Below are positions 11,266-23,708 of a stretch of 64,000 nucleotides of DNA, piece after piece. Every line of letters starts with the position of its first letter. Within the stretch, counting starts at the first letter, position 1. The notes below the pieces were generated by a model. The model saw only the letters and a program-made list of their open reading frames with translations. It searched no databases and was not told the origin of the DNA. Source of the DNA: Phoebastria nigripes (taxonomy: Eukaryota > Chordata > Aves > Procellariiformes > Diomedeidae); assembly GCA_035582835.1 (NCBI GenBank), contig JAYKAV010000778.1:3077860-3141859 (forward strand), written 5' to 3'. The position numbers were made by a program, and so were the translations under genes.

Positions 11266-13129
11266 TCAACATTTGGGTTGACTTATTCCATTGAAGGGCA
11301 GTAACAATGTTAATTAATTGGAAGTTTATTTATATTCACAGTCTTGATGTGAAGTGTTTGAAAGAAGCCAGCACTTTTTCAGCAGCTGAAATCAGAAGAC
11401 TTTCAGAGAATTCCTAAGGAGTTAATGCATTCTTTTAAAACACAGTTTTGACAATTATCCCTTCAAGCAGGAAAAGAGGGGTGGTTGTAATAAAATGAAA
11501 ATGGCATTGGGGGTCTATGTGAAGAAATATCAAAGTCATAACATAGAGCCTTGTAAGCAGGCCAAAACTTTTTATTAATACATGAATTTTTTTAAAACAG
11601 GATGGAATATCTCTGACGAGAGATGGAATCACTTTTGTCACCTAAATTAATTTGCCCCTGTGTCTTGTAAATCATTTCATGCCACAAATAATTGATCAGA
11701 GACTGAAGCAGAAATGAACAATTCAGGCTGTGATTTAAAGGGAATTAATTGTTAATTAAGTTGGCTTACTTCAGATTTTCATCTTTAGGGAGAATAGGCT
11801 GCTAAGCATTCACAATGCCGTCACTTAGTTTAATATTAGGAAAAGCCTTCATAAGAGATTAAGGCACTCTTCACATTAAGGAGATCAGAATGAAGTACCT
11901 GAATTTAAGACTAAGAACCAGAACTCGTATCAGTATATAGGGGTCTGGTGTCATCTACTAAATGAGCTTCAGATTATCTCAAGAAGTGAGGCAAAATGGC
12001 AAGTTCAGAATCCTGTGTTTGCAAAGAAAGCAGGCAGTTAATCCAGAAGTCTTTGCATGATGGTCTTCCCTCCGGTGTATTTCTCTGATACAGCTTCTAT
12101 CAAGAATTTCCAGTAAGAATAATACCGTCCCTTTTTTGTCATTTAATTGTACTTCTTATGGGTGCTTATGAATAAGAATACTGAATCTTATTTCTGAATA
12201 TTTCTAGAACTGTATATATTGTTTCAAAAGTTCTGCTTCCTTACATCTTGAGGTCCTCCTATGTTAATTGTTATTTATACTGTCCTCCTGTGTTTTTTGT
12301 TTGCAAATGGATACGTGTTTTCACATTGCTTTAACATACTTTGGAAACTACATTAATCTAGCCAATTTGTATGAGAGGAAACTTCTTTGTTATTTATTTC
12401 TAGGGACTGAATCATTAATAATAGTCATTCAGTATAAATGAAGTAGGTGCTGAAAAAATATATTTAGGTAGTAAACATACATTCAAAAAACTATTTGAAT
12501 CATGCAAGTCAAAATATTTTGTCTGAGTTAGCTAGATTGTGACAGACCATTATGAAGAAGCTATTTTAAGTTTTTTCAGAGACCTAAATGTTGAGATGGC
12601 TTCCAAATAGGTTCTTCAAAAATGTGTAGGTGTTTAACTTCCACTGTTTGGAAGTCTGGCTCTTAATTTCTCATTGGTACAAAAATTGAGTTTCACTTGC
12701 ATTTTATTAAAAGCAAATAAACTTACAAGTTGAGGTGATTGTAAGCTAAAAGCAATGTTTTCAATTTAAAAAATGTGGGGTTTTTTTTCCTGAAAAGCAA
12801 TTTAAAAATTTTGGGTTCACCAGTGCTTACTCTTCATAAATGAAAAGGATATTGTAGGATATCATAGGAAATCATCAAGGAGCACTGTGTTTTAGAATGC
12901 TGAACTGTAGGCTGTTCTCTTTTATGATTCTGAAGAGATGGGACAAATTTGTTAGTGATTTTAAAAGTGCCTTAGGCACTGATTAGAAACAGCTTAAAAT
13001 GGGGTAGAAAGAGAAAGGGAGATGTTGTATGTTATGGCAACAGTTGTCATTGGATTCCTGTATCCGTGCCACTGATGCATTTGAAGTTGAAGTCCCTTGC
13101 AGGATTCTTTTAAAGGATTTGGGATAGAA

Positions 13130-13205
13130 CTAGGTGTAGTAGATGGAACGGTTGGACTTGATGATCTTAGAGGTCTTTTCCAACCTTAATGATTCTATGA
13201 TTCTA
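13130..13205 (+). mobile_element. CR1 3' end fragment with octamer tail
   Basis: A short piece carries the diagnostic end of CR1 elements: a GTTGGACTTGATGATCTTAG stretch at about 13151-13170, then AGGTCTTTTCCAACCTTAAT and two head-to-tail copies of GATTCTAT at 13191-13204. The motif order and orientation show that it lies on the plus strand and was heavily 5'-truncated. The wording AGGTCTTTTCCAACC differs from that of the 8.6-9.3 kb copy (AGATCCCTTCCAATCC), so it probably belongs to a different CR1 subfamily. The 5' boundary is soft; the tail end is well defined. Confidence 0.85.
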
Positions 13206-15009
13206 AGATACATTGCGTAGAAAATGGCATTAAACAAGTAGATGGGAAACACAAATGTAGAAATGTCGGTGGAAAGACTAGATATGAATACCTCGCAACA
13301 CACATCTTGGTGACAGCTCCCATGTACTTTGGCATGAAAAGGCATTTGCTAGGAAATAACAGTAAGGAAGATAAAATTGATTGCGTGGCTAAGGATGTAG
13401 AAGGCATCCTTGGTAATAGTAATGTTTCAAATTCAAGTAGGTAATATAAGAAGGTAAATGGCTGGATAGCAGCAGCTCAGTTTCAGTGGAAAGAATTTAC
13501 AATGTAATTGATTTCAAAGGATAATAAATCTGATGTGAATCTCCCCTTTTATAAGGCCTAACTTCTAGGGTTTGTGTGAATTCTTACAGTATATTGTATA
13601 ATCTTTCCTACTACTTGAGCTGTGACTTAGAAGCCACCAGAAACCAGAGCAAAAGTATACAGATAACTAGTATGGCAGATGTGTGCAAAGGTAGCAAACA
13701 GTGTTTATTTGGGATATGCAGATGTACCACATTTGGGACATTTGTGTTTGGCTCACTCAGGTTGAGCCAATGTGATTTTTCTGTAATACTAAAATTTTAA
13801 TTAGGGTTAAGCAGAAGTGTGCCAGCGCATCTTTATTTAAGTGGTGTGAGGATTTACCGATCCTGGAGACTCATTGCTCCGATGCATAATAACTAGTAGT
13901 TAGAAATAGTGATGGGTGGAATTTAAAAGAGTGGGTAATGATCTTGCTAGTTTTCGGTTACTGATGGATCTTTCTGTGACTGCTGAACCTAATAAGGCTG
14001 TGTAACTGAAGTAGAATAGCAAGTCTTAAATAAACAAAAAATTCAGGCTCTTAAGGAGTTGTAATACCTCCCTATTCCTGTCAAGAACTAGAAAATGGTG
14101 AGTTGAATCCAAGAGACACCTTGGTTCATCCAGCTGAATGGCATTTCCAGCTGATTTATATGTTTCAGACTTCCTTATCTTGCCAAAGGTGACAAGGAAC
14201 AGTAAGTCATGCAGCGTGTGCTGAGAGCCTGTGGATTTAGCACATTTTGGATCAGACTGCACACTGAACATCCAACCATAGAATAATTCCAAACAGGTTT
14301 TCTTTTCCTGTGCATTTATTTTAGATTTGGAGATAATAACATTTTATTTGTATATTCTCTCATGAGGGCTCTTTCAAAAACGGAGTCTCTGTTTCTGGCA
14401 CTGGAACATTGTAAAATCAATTGCTTTTGTATGCGTGTTGATCGGATTATTGGGATGCTGTTCCTTCTCCAGTATATTTCAAAATTACTCACTGTTTCTA
14501 CCTGACAGCTTGATGTATTTTAGTCTGTTACTTGATTAATTGCTTAAAGCGTTTGCAGAAGTCAGGAAATGAAGCATCGTGGTCAGTGCTCATGATTTTA
14601 TTGCGATGGTTGTGAAGTCATGCAATTAGGAATTTCTGCAGTTATGTCTTTAGCCCTTGCAGCTATGGAGAAAAGGCAGGAAATGTGATGCAGAAGACTG
14701 ACAGGAACAGAAGGCATCAGGAAGACTCAAAATACACACATACCTCATGATTTTAAGACAGTCTTATCATTTCTTAGGGTCTAGCTTGTAATTTGTCAGT
14801 CTGAGGGTAAGGCAGCGTTGCTGAAGATACAAAACCAAGTCTGACACCGGAGGTGGTTTGATTCTTCATGTGCATTAGGGTTAGTGTTACCAAATATATT
14901 TATCTAATGGAGTGCTAGTGTATTAAATGATTTAGTGAAAGTAACAGTTTTAAAATTTTTGGAAAACAAAACTCCACTCATGGCTATTTTTTAAAGATTA
15001 GTTGGTCAC

Positions 15010-15060
15010 AAGGCAGAAAAAAGAAAAGGAGAAAGTTAAGAGAAGGAAAAAAAAAAAAAA
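15010..15060 (+). repeat. Polypurine tract ending in A14
   Basis: The stretch is purine except for one C and a TT pair, ending in 14 A residues (15047-15060). It creates lysine/glutamate-rich frames on the plus strand that are not real genes. Confidence 0.7.
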
Positions 15061-16011
15061 GTCTGCCCTTGAAAATAAGAAAGTGAGCTATGTTATCTTT
15101 TGGTGTTACTCTTTTTGCAATACGTGCATGTTGTCCTCTTGGCTGACAAAGTTTTTGTGTTTCCCTTGGAGTGTATCCGTTCATTAGCGTCTCCAGACAG
15201 AGGTAGTTTAGCTTTTAATTAAAATACAATTTTCAGGTTTTTTAGTGTGTTAATGAGACAGCAAAAATGAATTCATTGAAAGAGGAACAGATATCTAGGC
15301 CTTACAGCAGTGAAAGTTAGAGCCTCATTAGTAGCTAATTATGCAGAACATAGTATATAAATAGAGCTGTTATGGCATTAAAAAAAGCCTCAGTGCATTA
15401 CCTAATGACATAAAATGTTTACAGTCTGTTCTGAGTATGGTATAATGTCTTACTGCAGTAATTAATGGCACATTTAACAGTGACACAACTGGAATCACAA
15501 TTGCTTTGCAGGTACAAGTTGAGGGCAAGGGAATGTATAAAAGTCTTTGAGGAACAGATTATTTGTCTGCTAATAAATATGAGAGTATCAGAAGATACAG
15601 GAGGAACACATGATTTATGCATTAGGTGGCATAATGTCTCTTTCTGACAAGGACAGAGTACACTGGCCTTTATTTTCAGGTTTTCCAAAGTGAGCAGTGA
15701 GATGCCAGAAGTCCAAACTGACGCTTCCAAAAAGGGCTGGTTCCCTGAGAGAACCAAAGCCCATCTTCTGATAACTAAGAAGGTGGAAAGTATTTTGGAA
15801 ATCTTGCTTTTTGATATACAAATGGCAAGCAAGACCAATAATACACACAGGGTGAAAAGGAAGTTTTTGTTTGACTATAAGGGCCCACGTAATCAGACAG
15901 ACATGCTCAAAATAATACTTTAATAGCAAGTTAAATAATGTTTTTAATAAACTAAAGCATAAACATGATTTTTTGCTCTGCCTAACAAGAACTGCATACG
16001 TAGCTTAAAAA

Positions 16012-16034
16012 CTAATTATTATTAATAATAATAA
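16012..16034. repeat. ATT/AAT microsatellite
   Basis: A short ATTATTATT tract runs directly into AATAATAATAA, making a weak inverted arrangement. Confidence 0.7.
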
Positions 16035-16606
16035 ACAGCATTGTGCTTCCGTAAGATGATGCTTCATGCTAAGAGTAAAGCTGTAAATGGCAATAACTAA
16101 CCATGGCTGCTTAGATGCAGTATGGTGAAAAACAGTCTCAGTACCACAGCAGTAGTGGTAGAGGAATGACTAAAGGAAAATGCTACATTTGGGGAAATGT
16201 ACTGGCTATGGAGCCTGTCTAGCACATCAGAGGTAATTTGGGTAGAAGTAGGAAAAATATTGTGAAAAGCTGGAGAGGGTGAGAAGGCAGATGAGGAGAG
16301 GTTTATGCAAATAAGAAAGGCCTGTAAAATGATCTGCGCATTAGTCATGGTGATTCCAATTACTGTTGTATTGACTAGGAACCACAGAGCCACAGAATCA
16401 ATTAGATGTTTAAAAATACAAAAAGCTATTCCCCTGCTCAATTTGTTCAGCAGTCAACAAGTTTAGAGTTTGTTCTGGGAAATTATTTTGGTATGATGAC
16501 CAAGTTAGAGACTGATTAATGTTTAGCTGGGGGTAGGTGAATTGAAATGATTTTGCTATGAATTCAATGCTTTATTTTTTAGCCGTGATGCTTAGTGAAA
16601 TAACAT

Positions 16607-16629
16607 AGAATGATGAAAAACATCATTCT
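16607..16629. repeat. Hairpin, 9-bp stem and AAAAA loop
   Basis: AGAATGATG at 16607-16615 pairs exactly with CATCATTCT at 16621-16629 around five A residues. The next outward bases do not pair. No T-run follows and this is not a bacterial genome, so it is not a terminator. Confidence 0.75.
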
Positions 16630-16934
16630 TCTGTGCTTCTGTGTTAGCATGTGTTAATGACATTATCAGCTCAAGTGGGAGGAAGAGTTAATGACCTGCA
16701 AGTTTGTGTTATGGCAGGTAGGAAAAGAAGCTACTTATTAATTATGGTGGGTTTTTTTTTAGTTCATTAGTGAAAATAATTTTCTATTCATAAAGAGGTC
16801 TAGGTAGGCCAGAGCTGAAGGCCTGAGAAATCCGTTACACATATAATGGGTACAGTTAAATAACTGTCAATGCCAGCATTGCCGAGAACCTACCAATTTG
16901 CCTGATTCCTAACTGTCAAAAACATTTGTCTGTG

Positions 16935-16944
16935 TGTGCGCACA
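16935..16944. repeat. TGTGCGCACA palindrome
   Basis: This perfect 10-base palindrome extends a short TG run and has alternating purine-pyrimidine character, which can favour Z-DNA. It is followed by two TGATCA sites at 16949-16954 and 16963-16968. Confidence 0.5.
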
Positions 16945-17089
16945 TGCGTTGATCATTTTCGCTGATCACCGAGTCCAAATTTTATTATTACTGTGGTCAG
17001 CGTGAATGGCAAGTTCCAGTTGTGATGATGCTGTCTCTAAATAATGAACAGAGTTAGTACAAATTTGCTGAAGAATCTTGACTTTTATA

Positions 17090-17131
17090 ATCAATCATAT
17101 ATGACACACAAGGATAGTCAATTATATATGA
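17090..17131. repeat. Imperfect tandem duplication around ATATATGACA
   Basis: TCAATCATATATGACA at about 17091-17106 recurs as TCAATTATATATGACA at about 17118-17133, giving a period near 27. One substitution separates the copies. Confidence 0.7.
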
Positions 17132-19196
17132 CATTATATGCCCATAAAAATCTGTAGCACACTTCCATAACCGGTTTTCTATGTTGGGAACAGTAAAAGA
17201 TGTACTTTGCAAAATACTTTGATACTTTGCCAAAGGACTTGCTTCTTGCTATGTGGTTATGCAGAGAAGTTATTTTGGCTGGCTGTGGATCTAGAGCAGA
17301 GTAGCTAACCTTTTGTGACTGCCTGTGGTCACACTATCACCTCCAGTAAGATAGCACAGTCTATCTTTGTAGATATAAACTGCTTTTCATGTACTGTGGA
17401 GAAAGGGAATGGCTGTAGAATGGTGAACAGCTCATGCACTGGAAGTCTATATTAGTCCAACCTGAAGTAACTTGTTTGTGTAGCCACGATCATAGTGTAT
17501 TTCAGATGTGCTTAGAGTGTGGCAGTGAATATATTATGTATTTGCTTGCCAGAAGTGATCTGGTTGCCTTTAGGTTAATGTCTGGATGCACCATCTTTGG
17601 CTGAGCAAAACAGTAAATAGCAGTTGATTCAGATTCCTTGTAAAATCCTCAGATTTGCTGTGGTAAAAAATTGAAATTTCTACATGGATATTCTTCAATA
17701 GAAAACTGTAAGCCGTGTCACCAGCTCAGCTCAGAGTCACCAGCATACAGCAATCCACAGTTTGGCTGGTGACTCTGAAATTCAGTAGTTCATTACTATT
17801 TTCAGCTAAGCATTTTCAAACACTTTGTGTTAAGGGGTGCTGCATTATTACACAGATGCCTGCCTGTCTCTGCTTAGTACAGGAGGAAAGCAGCAAGGCT
17901 GATGCCAAAATACTTTCCTGTTCTGCTTTGCCTATCTCAGAAGGTCCGGTGTGTGCTGGTCTGCGGGTCATCCATCCTGAATCCAGCTTTTTGTTTAACC
18001 CCTGCCATCATCTTCAGGCCAGCCTGTAAGTCTCTTTGGCAGGTGCTGTGCACCAGGCTGGCAGACCCTGCACAATTTGCTGTTCATGGTGTCGGTGTCT
18101 AAGCTGCTTAGGCTTCAGTCCACAGCCATCTCCCATCTTCTGTCTCTACAACATGCTGCATTCTTATCCATCCTCTGCTATTCAGACCTGGCCAAAATGC
18201 AATATTTGTGTTTTACAAGGTGCTGCTTCTGTTGTTGTTGTTTGCTTGAACTGGGGAGAACTGAAATTTGCATAAATTGCTTTTGCCAACCTGAGATGGA
18301 GGTGGGGAAGGGATTCAGAAATAGTCACTGCTGAAGAGCTGAAAAAGGTTGCCTAGAAATCCTGGCTTTAATGACTCTCTTTAAACTATGGCTACAGGAA
18401 GCAAGGGTCCATGTCCACGGGGAGAACCTACATTGAACATTTTTCTGGATTTTTTCAAAAAGTTTGTATTTCATATTAATAATCAGGAAGGCAAGCAGGT
18501 GACTTAGAAACTTTCCAGATGGAAAAATATTTCTTACAGTGTTACAGATGGTTTCTTAATTTTTAGAGCCCTGGGATCATATTTGTACTGTATAAACATG
18601 ATTTGAAAGATGTTATTAGAAAAGGAGCTATTAAATTAGGGGAATACCAAATGCAGAGGAATTTAAGAAATGGGTAAGGGCTTTGTACGATTTTTAGGTT
18701 ACTAACTGGCTGTGTAGCACAATATACGGGAAAGAAGAATTAAAATGTCCTGTCTGTTTTGTGGAGAAAGCGGATGAGGGATGGAACATTTAATGTTCTT
18801 AAAATAGAATATAAAGTAAAAGTGTGCCCAGTGGAGAATTTTTTAACAAAGAATAGAGAATGCTGTATGGGTAGATACGAGTCAAGTGGAAATAAAGAAA
18901 CTAAGAGTACAGGGGGCCCAGGGGTCCCTCTGTTACTAGGTTATCTATAATCCCTATTAAAATCTGTGCATAGAACTTCTTAGATAATAAAATACAACTT
19001 CAAAGCTAACCAACACAAGCCTTCACATTAGATCTCATCAGAGGGACATGTGAAAACAGATGTTCTTTGGCTAAATTAATCCTTAGGATGTTAATTAGTT
19101 CATTCTCTTTTTACTTTTTTTAAAATCTTGTGCTTTATTTGTTTCCTTTATCTTACAGATTTTCCCTACGGGATCCACTGTTTTCATGTTGTACTA

Positions 19197-19216
19197 TTTT
19201 TTTTTTTTTTTTTTTT
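19197..19216 (+). repeat. T20 homopolymer
   Basis: Twenty consecutive T residues, the longest homopolymer in the window. On the minus strand it is a poly(A), but I see no retrocopied gene body next to it. Confidence 0.85.
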
Positions 19217-20029
19217 AACTTGCACCCAGCAATTAGATTTTAATAGAGCCCTGGCACATGGTCCACGAAGCAGGCATATTCAGAGTAATGAATATTGCTG
19301 ATAGTTTAAAGGGAGAGAGAGTAATGGGAAATCACATGGTTTGCGACAGACTGACCCTGTAAGAGAAGGGAAAACATTCAGCAAGCGTGAAAAGATGAAG
19401 TAACATCCTCCACATGATGGCAGTACAGGCTCTGTATGTTGGGCACCGCCAGGAAAGACCGGGTTCTCCCAAGATGTTTGGGAATTGGTGCCTCTAGTAT
19501 GTTAGAGCCAGTCTCGTTAAAAAAGACTTTGCTCACCATCTGGTACACGTTTCTGACCTCCTTTCTCAAGGAGGTGATGCGTATAAGACTGTATGCTTGC
19601 TAGTTTGTTTGTACCAGAGACCCTTTCTCTCCCTCCTTCCCTTTAACTTAGCAGATAATTTTAAGCAAGTTAAGATAGCTATCCTATTGATTTCATGAAA
19701 ATCAGTGACTGAAAGTGGAGGGAAAGCTAGAATAACAGTCTTGCTGAGAGGAACCGCAGTACAATTCAAAGCCCATCTATTCCAAGGGGCACTCGCCAGC
19801 CCCAGCAGCCAGTGCTTCTCTGTTGTCTCTATTCCCTNAAACCAGTAAAGGATGTGGAAGGCAGCTGGTGGTAACTGGAGATGGGAAAGAGCCATGGAGG
19901 TTTCTCCCTTACTGTGGGGAGATGCAGGGAGTNTATGGAGATGGTGAATTAGGGAATACCCCAGTGGGAGGAAAACGTCACAGGGGAAACAGGGCAGGTG
20001 AAACTGGTGCTGTTGGGGAATACTATGTA

Positions 20030-20115
20030 CGGGGTTCATTATCTGGATAGCTGTGCTACATCAAATGTTAGACTGAATGATCAAATCATACTTTTTGCTC
20101 TTAAAGTTTGTGTGT
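20030..20115 (+). mobile_element. Possible ancient CR1-like 3' UTR remnant
   Basis: The string GTTAGACTGAATGATCAAAT at about 20067-20086, followed by a pyrimidine-rich segment and CTCTTAAAGTTTGTG, resembles the terminal layout of older CR1/L3-type elements in reptiles and birds: a GACT-GATGATCT-like word, then a CTT-rich segment, then CTTAAA. Divergence is high, there is no coding remnant upstream and no octamer tail. It could be chance similarity. The assignment is from memory of the family pattern only. Confidence 0.3.
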
Positions 20116-20684
20116 TTTCATCTCCTGCACCAAACAGACTGTTCTTTTGAAATCCATTTTCTGGTTTGCTTTATGTATGACAAACTCTACATTACCGTAT
20201 GTATGGCTGTGCTATACCACANGGAGACAGAGGAGCAGAGGTACGTGAGTAAGAAGGGGCAATCTCCAAATTTGTTCCTTATTTCTGCCTTTCTTCATTA
20301 GGGCTTCTTGCTGCCTGGACATGAGACAGGGCTTCAGGATTAGAGTGGGCTGGAAAACTTCACTGAATCATATATGCCAGGAACTGCTGATGAGCACAAA
20401 TAGCAATATTTTCTTGAAAGCGTTCAGTTTTGTTAACTTCTAATTGAAAATCTCCTCCTCGTGAGATTTTTGAAACCTGTCTACTTTCTTTTTTTACTTA
20501 CCCACACAGCCTCTGGCTTTCCTCTGAACCAAAACCCTTTGAACTTGGGAGCCAGAGGTACAATCCTGAGCGACACCGAAAGAGCTGAAGTCCTTCTCAT
20601 TAATGTCCCACAATGTAGTCTGTGCAGTCTGTAGGGTGTATTAATCTTTTAAACTGAATTGTGATAGTTTCAGTGTTTTAATTA

Positions 20685-20770
20685 GTAGCAATGAAATAAT
20701 AATAGTAATAATAATATAATAATTAGCAATAAAACATGCTATTCAGTAATTAATGGCAATGAAACACATA
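20685..20770. repeat. AAT-rich repeat with recurring GCAATGAAA word
   Basis: An (AAT)n-like tract spans about 20693-20725. It is flanked by three versions of one word: AGCAATGAAATAA, AGCAATAAAACAT and GGCAATGAAACAC, spaced roughly 30 to 40 bases apart, suggesting a degenerate tandem array. Confidence 0.5.
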
Positions 20771-23465
20771 GAAATTATGTCTAGTTCAGTCAGTGTGTTG
20801 CAAGGGCTTCCACAGTCCCTCATTCCACCTGAAACAAGGTTTCCTTGTCACCTGTACAGTATTATGACATAAAAAGTCAGCAGAAGAAAGTGATGGCATC
20901 TGCTATTTTCTTTTTTTTTCCCCCTACCAGTTAAGAGAAGTATCCTCACAGTTCCTAATTATGTAGGGGTGAAAAAAACATTTTATGATTATATTTCCTA
21001 GTCCTGGCTTGCCTTACAGAATCTGAGAATCCCTCTGAAGCCATTAGATTTGTATTACCAAATATGTACAGTTAAACTATTTTACAGCTATTTAAATTTG
21101 ATGCTTTAGAAACCCTTTAATATAAATTTCTGCCGAGGTTTTGATATTTTTCTGCTTTCATTATAAAATAAATAATCTGTATAATATTGCGGTTATTAAT
21201 GTAAATTACTTCATATATCGGTCAATGATGGAATCAGCTAGTGGCAAAAAGCTCTGGTAGATTAATCTTGATTATAAAATTTATGGATCAGAATGGTTTG
21301 AGAGATTGTAATGTAGTGGGGCAAATCTTTTCTTTATTTTTATAGCTACTTTTTAATTGAAAATCCTACCTAACTTGTAATTCAAAGACTTCTTTTTTCT
21401 ATTTCTTTATTAATTCATATATTTATTAAGAAAAATATGCTTCTGTTATATGGCTATGAAAAGTATTGAATTAATTCTAGATGAATCTTCAGTAAAGATG
21501 AAAAAATTAGGATTCTGGAAGAATGGCATGCAGTTTAGCTTGGTGTGTGGCTTTTAAATGGTTCCTGATGAAGGAACCAAACTGGATATTCTTGCAAAAA
21601 TGGATACAGGAAGTGATTTTTCTTCAGCAGCATGCATGGAATATCTCCTATTTATTTATTTTTTTAGTATCACATGTAAATGATTCAAAAAATAGTCATA
21701 TAAATCAGATTGACAAGAAGTGTTAACTTGTATAAAGTACCTCAGCATTCCTAGTATTAGGGATTATTTCTATGTTTTTATTTACTTTTCATACAGGAAA
21801 CTTTCAGTTTTGTAAAAAAATAAGCATTTCTTATGGAATAACACAACGAAGCTGTTGTGAAGCCTCCCTATATGTGGAAAATTGCCTAAAAATGATTATA
21901 TAAAACAATTCTTTTTTTTTCAGTTTTCTTTGCTGTCTCAAAGACTTTGTGCTTTTCTCTTGGCCTCATTTTAATTTCAGTGATGAGTTATCTAAATCTG
22001 TTCCACTGTGAGTCATGGAGAACAACTGGCCGTAATATTAAGAACCTGCAAAGACTTTCTTCTGAATTGGAGAGAATATTTCAGAAGGTGAAAACATAAA
22101 GTAGAAGTTAGCTCGCTGGACGGTGCTTGCAAAAAATGGTGATGTCTTAATTGCGTTATGAGAACGGAGGGNGGTACCATGCAAAAGCACTGCTTGAAGA
22201 GCTGTATGCCAGCTCTATGCCAAACAGCCAGCGTTTTCTGCTGAATGCCATTGCAGTGCTGCTTTTTTAGGTGAGTGTTGGATTCTGAGCACAGAGTTGA
22301 GTTCAGAAGGATCAATTGTTTCTCATAGAGGTGAACTACGAGTCGTTTGCTTTCAGTAAGGCTGCTGCTTCCATCCCGGTTGAGTTCACAGCAAACACTG
22401 TGGTTCAGGCTGGTTTGGAAACATCTAGCCTCTGCCTCACAAAGGAAAGGCTTTCACAGCTCAGCTGGTTGAAACTAACTTTCTGCAGTGCAAATAAGCG
22501 TGGTGAAGCCTGCCAGAAACCGGGGCAGCCCTGCCAGCTGGGTAGCTGATTTCTTCCTCCCCTGCGCAAGCAGTGCCGCCTCTGCCATCAAGGGAGGTGG
22601 GGAGCAGAGAACTGGCCTCCCCAGCTCTGCCAAAGCCAGGCCAATGTCTCTTCCCTCTGTGCGTGAAATACATGAGAAATGCATTTAATCCAGTTGAGGC
22701 CAGTCATCCATGTCTAACATTTCAGAAGAAAGGAGGTAAGAATTTCTCTACTCCCTGATCTGTTAGGCAAAATACTGCAGAGTGTGAGGAAAAGAGGCTA
22801 GAATTTCCTTCCCACCCCAGCAAATAATGAGTTAGCACCTTGACACATAAAGATTGAGATTGCTTGCAACTGTCTCACTTGCCCACTGGAGTACTAGCTG
22901 GTATTTTCATTTCCTAAATGTCTGCTTCTTTTGGAAGTGTTGCGAAGTGTTGCTAATAATTGCCTGAAGACACAAAACACTGTGGAAAATTAACATTCTG
23001 TTACATTTGCATTACTTCATGTAGTTCACCTTTTCAAATGTCCCTATCCTCTCCCAGTTGGTTCTTCCTATGCCAGTCTCTTGCAGGTCTGTCCTAATCA
23101 ATGTATTCCCCATCTCTGTATCTTTTCTATTTTGGCAACTATATGCCCATAGCCTGCTGTAGCATAACTGAAGTAGAAAAAGCTCAGACAGACGTAGAAA
23201 ATAAAATTATGTTCCTGATGTGATGGACAAAACTGAATTCAGTTATCATCATGAGCAGCCACAATTAATTTATAACTTCTTTTTTGTCATTGATACAAAC
23301 AAACATGCTCTTAGCTCGTGACCAAAGCTCTGAGCAAGTGATCTAGCCATTGATGATTCAATTGGTTTTAATGTCTGTTGTATGTGTATGAAAAGTTTAC
23401 CCTACTTTTTTCTTCCATTATGAATTCATTTGGTACAACTACCATTATATGAAATCTATTGGTAT

Positions 23466-23708
23466 CTTTTCCAGGTGGGCTTTTTTTTTTTTAAATCTTT
23501 TTTTCTTAAATTTTTCAGAGCCCTGAAGTTTTTACTAGCCTGAGTAATGTCTCTGGGGCATTTATTGAGTCATTACTGAGAACGTCTTTCAAATTATTCA
23601 TGAATAGATCAATCTTCGTCACTGTACTAAACCTCATGAACAATCATAACATTACTTTCAACAGATCTTAAATTTGTATGGGCCTCCCCCCCCCCCTTTT
23701 TTTTTCTT
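23466..23708 (+). repeat. Two T-rich tracts and a C9-T run
   Basis: A T-rich run near 23480-23510 and a C-run passing directly into a T-run near 23686-23706 bracket AT-rich unique DNA. The second is a polypyrimidine block of about 30 bases. Confidence 0.6.

Larger units (their letters stand above)
9343..13129. other. Unassigned DNA between the two CR1 copies
   Basis: A moderately GC-rich part (9520-9720) gives way to AT-rich DNA. Homopolymers at 10918 and 11248 are the main structure. The segment 11660-11900 is AT-rich and non-repetitive with GGAATTAATTGTTAATTAAG near 11740, possibly regulatory. No coding exon is supported. Confidence 0.6.
13206..20029. other. Unassigned AT-rich DNA
   Basis: No gene is supported. 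The 139-codon minus-strand frame at 15419-15838 and the 114-codon frame at 16097-16441 have no recognisable domain. The region contains the polypurine tract at 15010, an AAT microsatellite at 16012, a hairpin at 16607, a small tandem duplication at 17090 and the T20 run at 19197. Confidence 0.6.

Noticed and set aside
15002..15187. Lysine-rich frame resembling a nuclear localisation segment
   Set aside because: It is the translation of a polypurine/poly(A) tract.
15419..15838. 139-codon minus-strand open frame
   Set aside because: No domain, no plausible splice context, overlapping frames of similar length on the other strand.
16607..16629. Hairpin considered as a terminator or microRNA
   Set aside because: The stem is only 9 bp, and intrinsic terminators do not apply in a vertebrate nuclear genome.
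19197..19216. T20 run considered as the poly(A) tail of a minus-strand processed pseudogene
   Set aside because: No gene-like body on the minus strand follows it and no flanking target-site duplication is visible.
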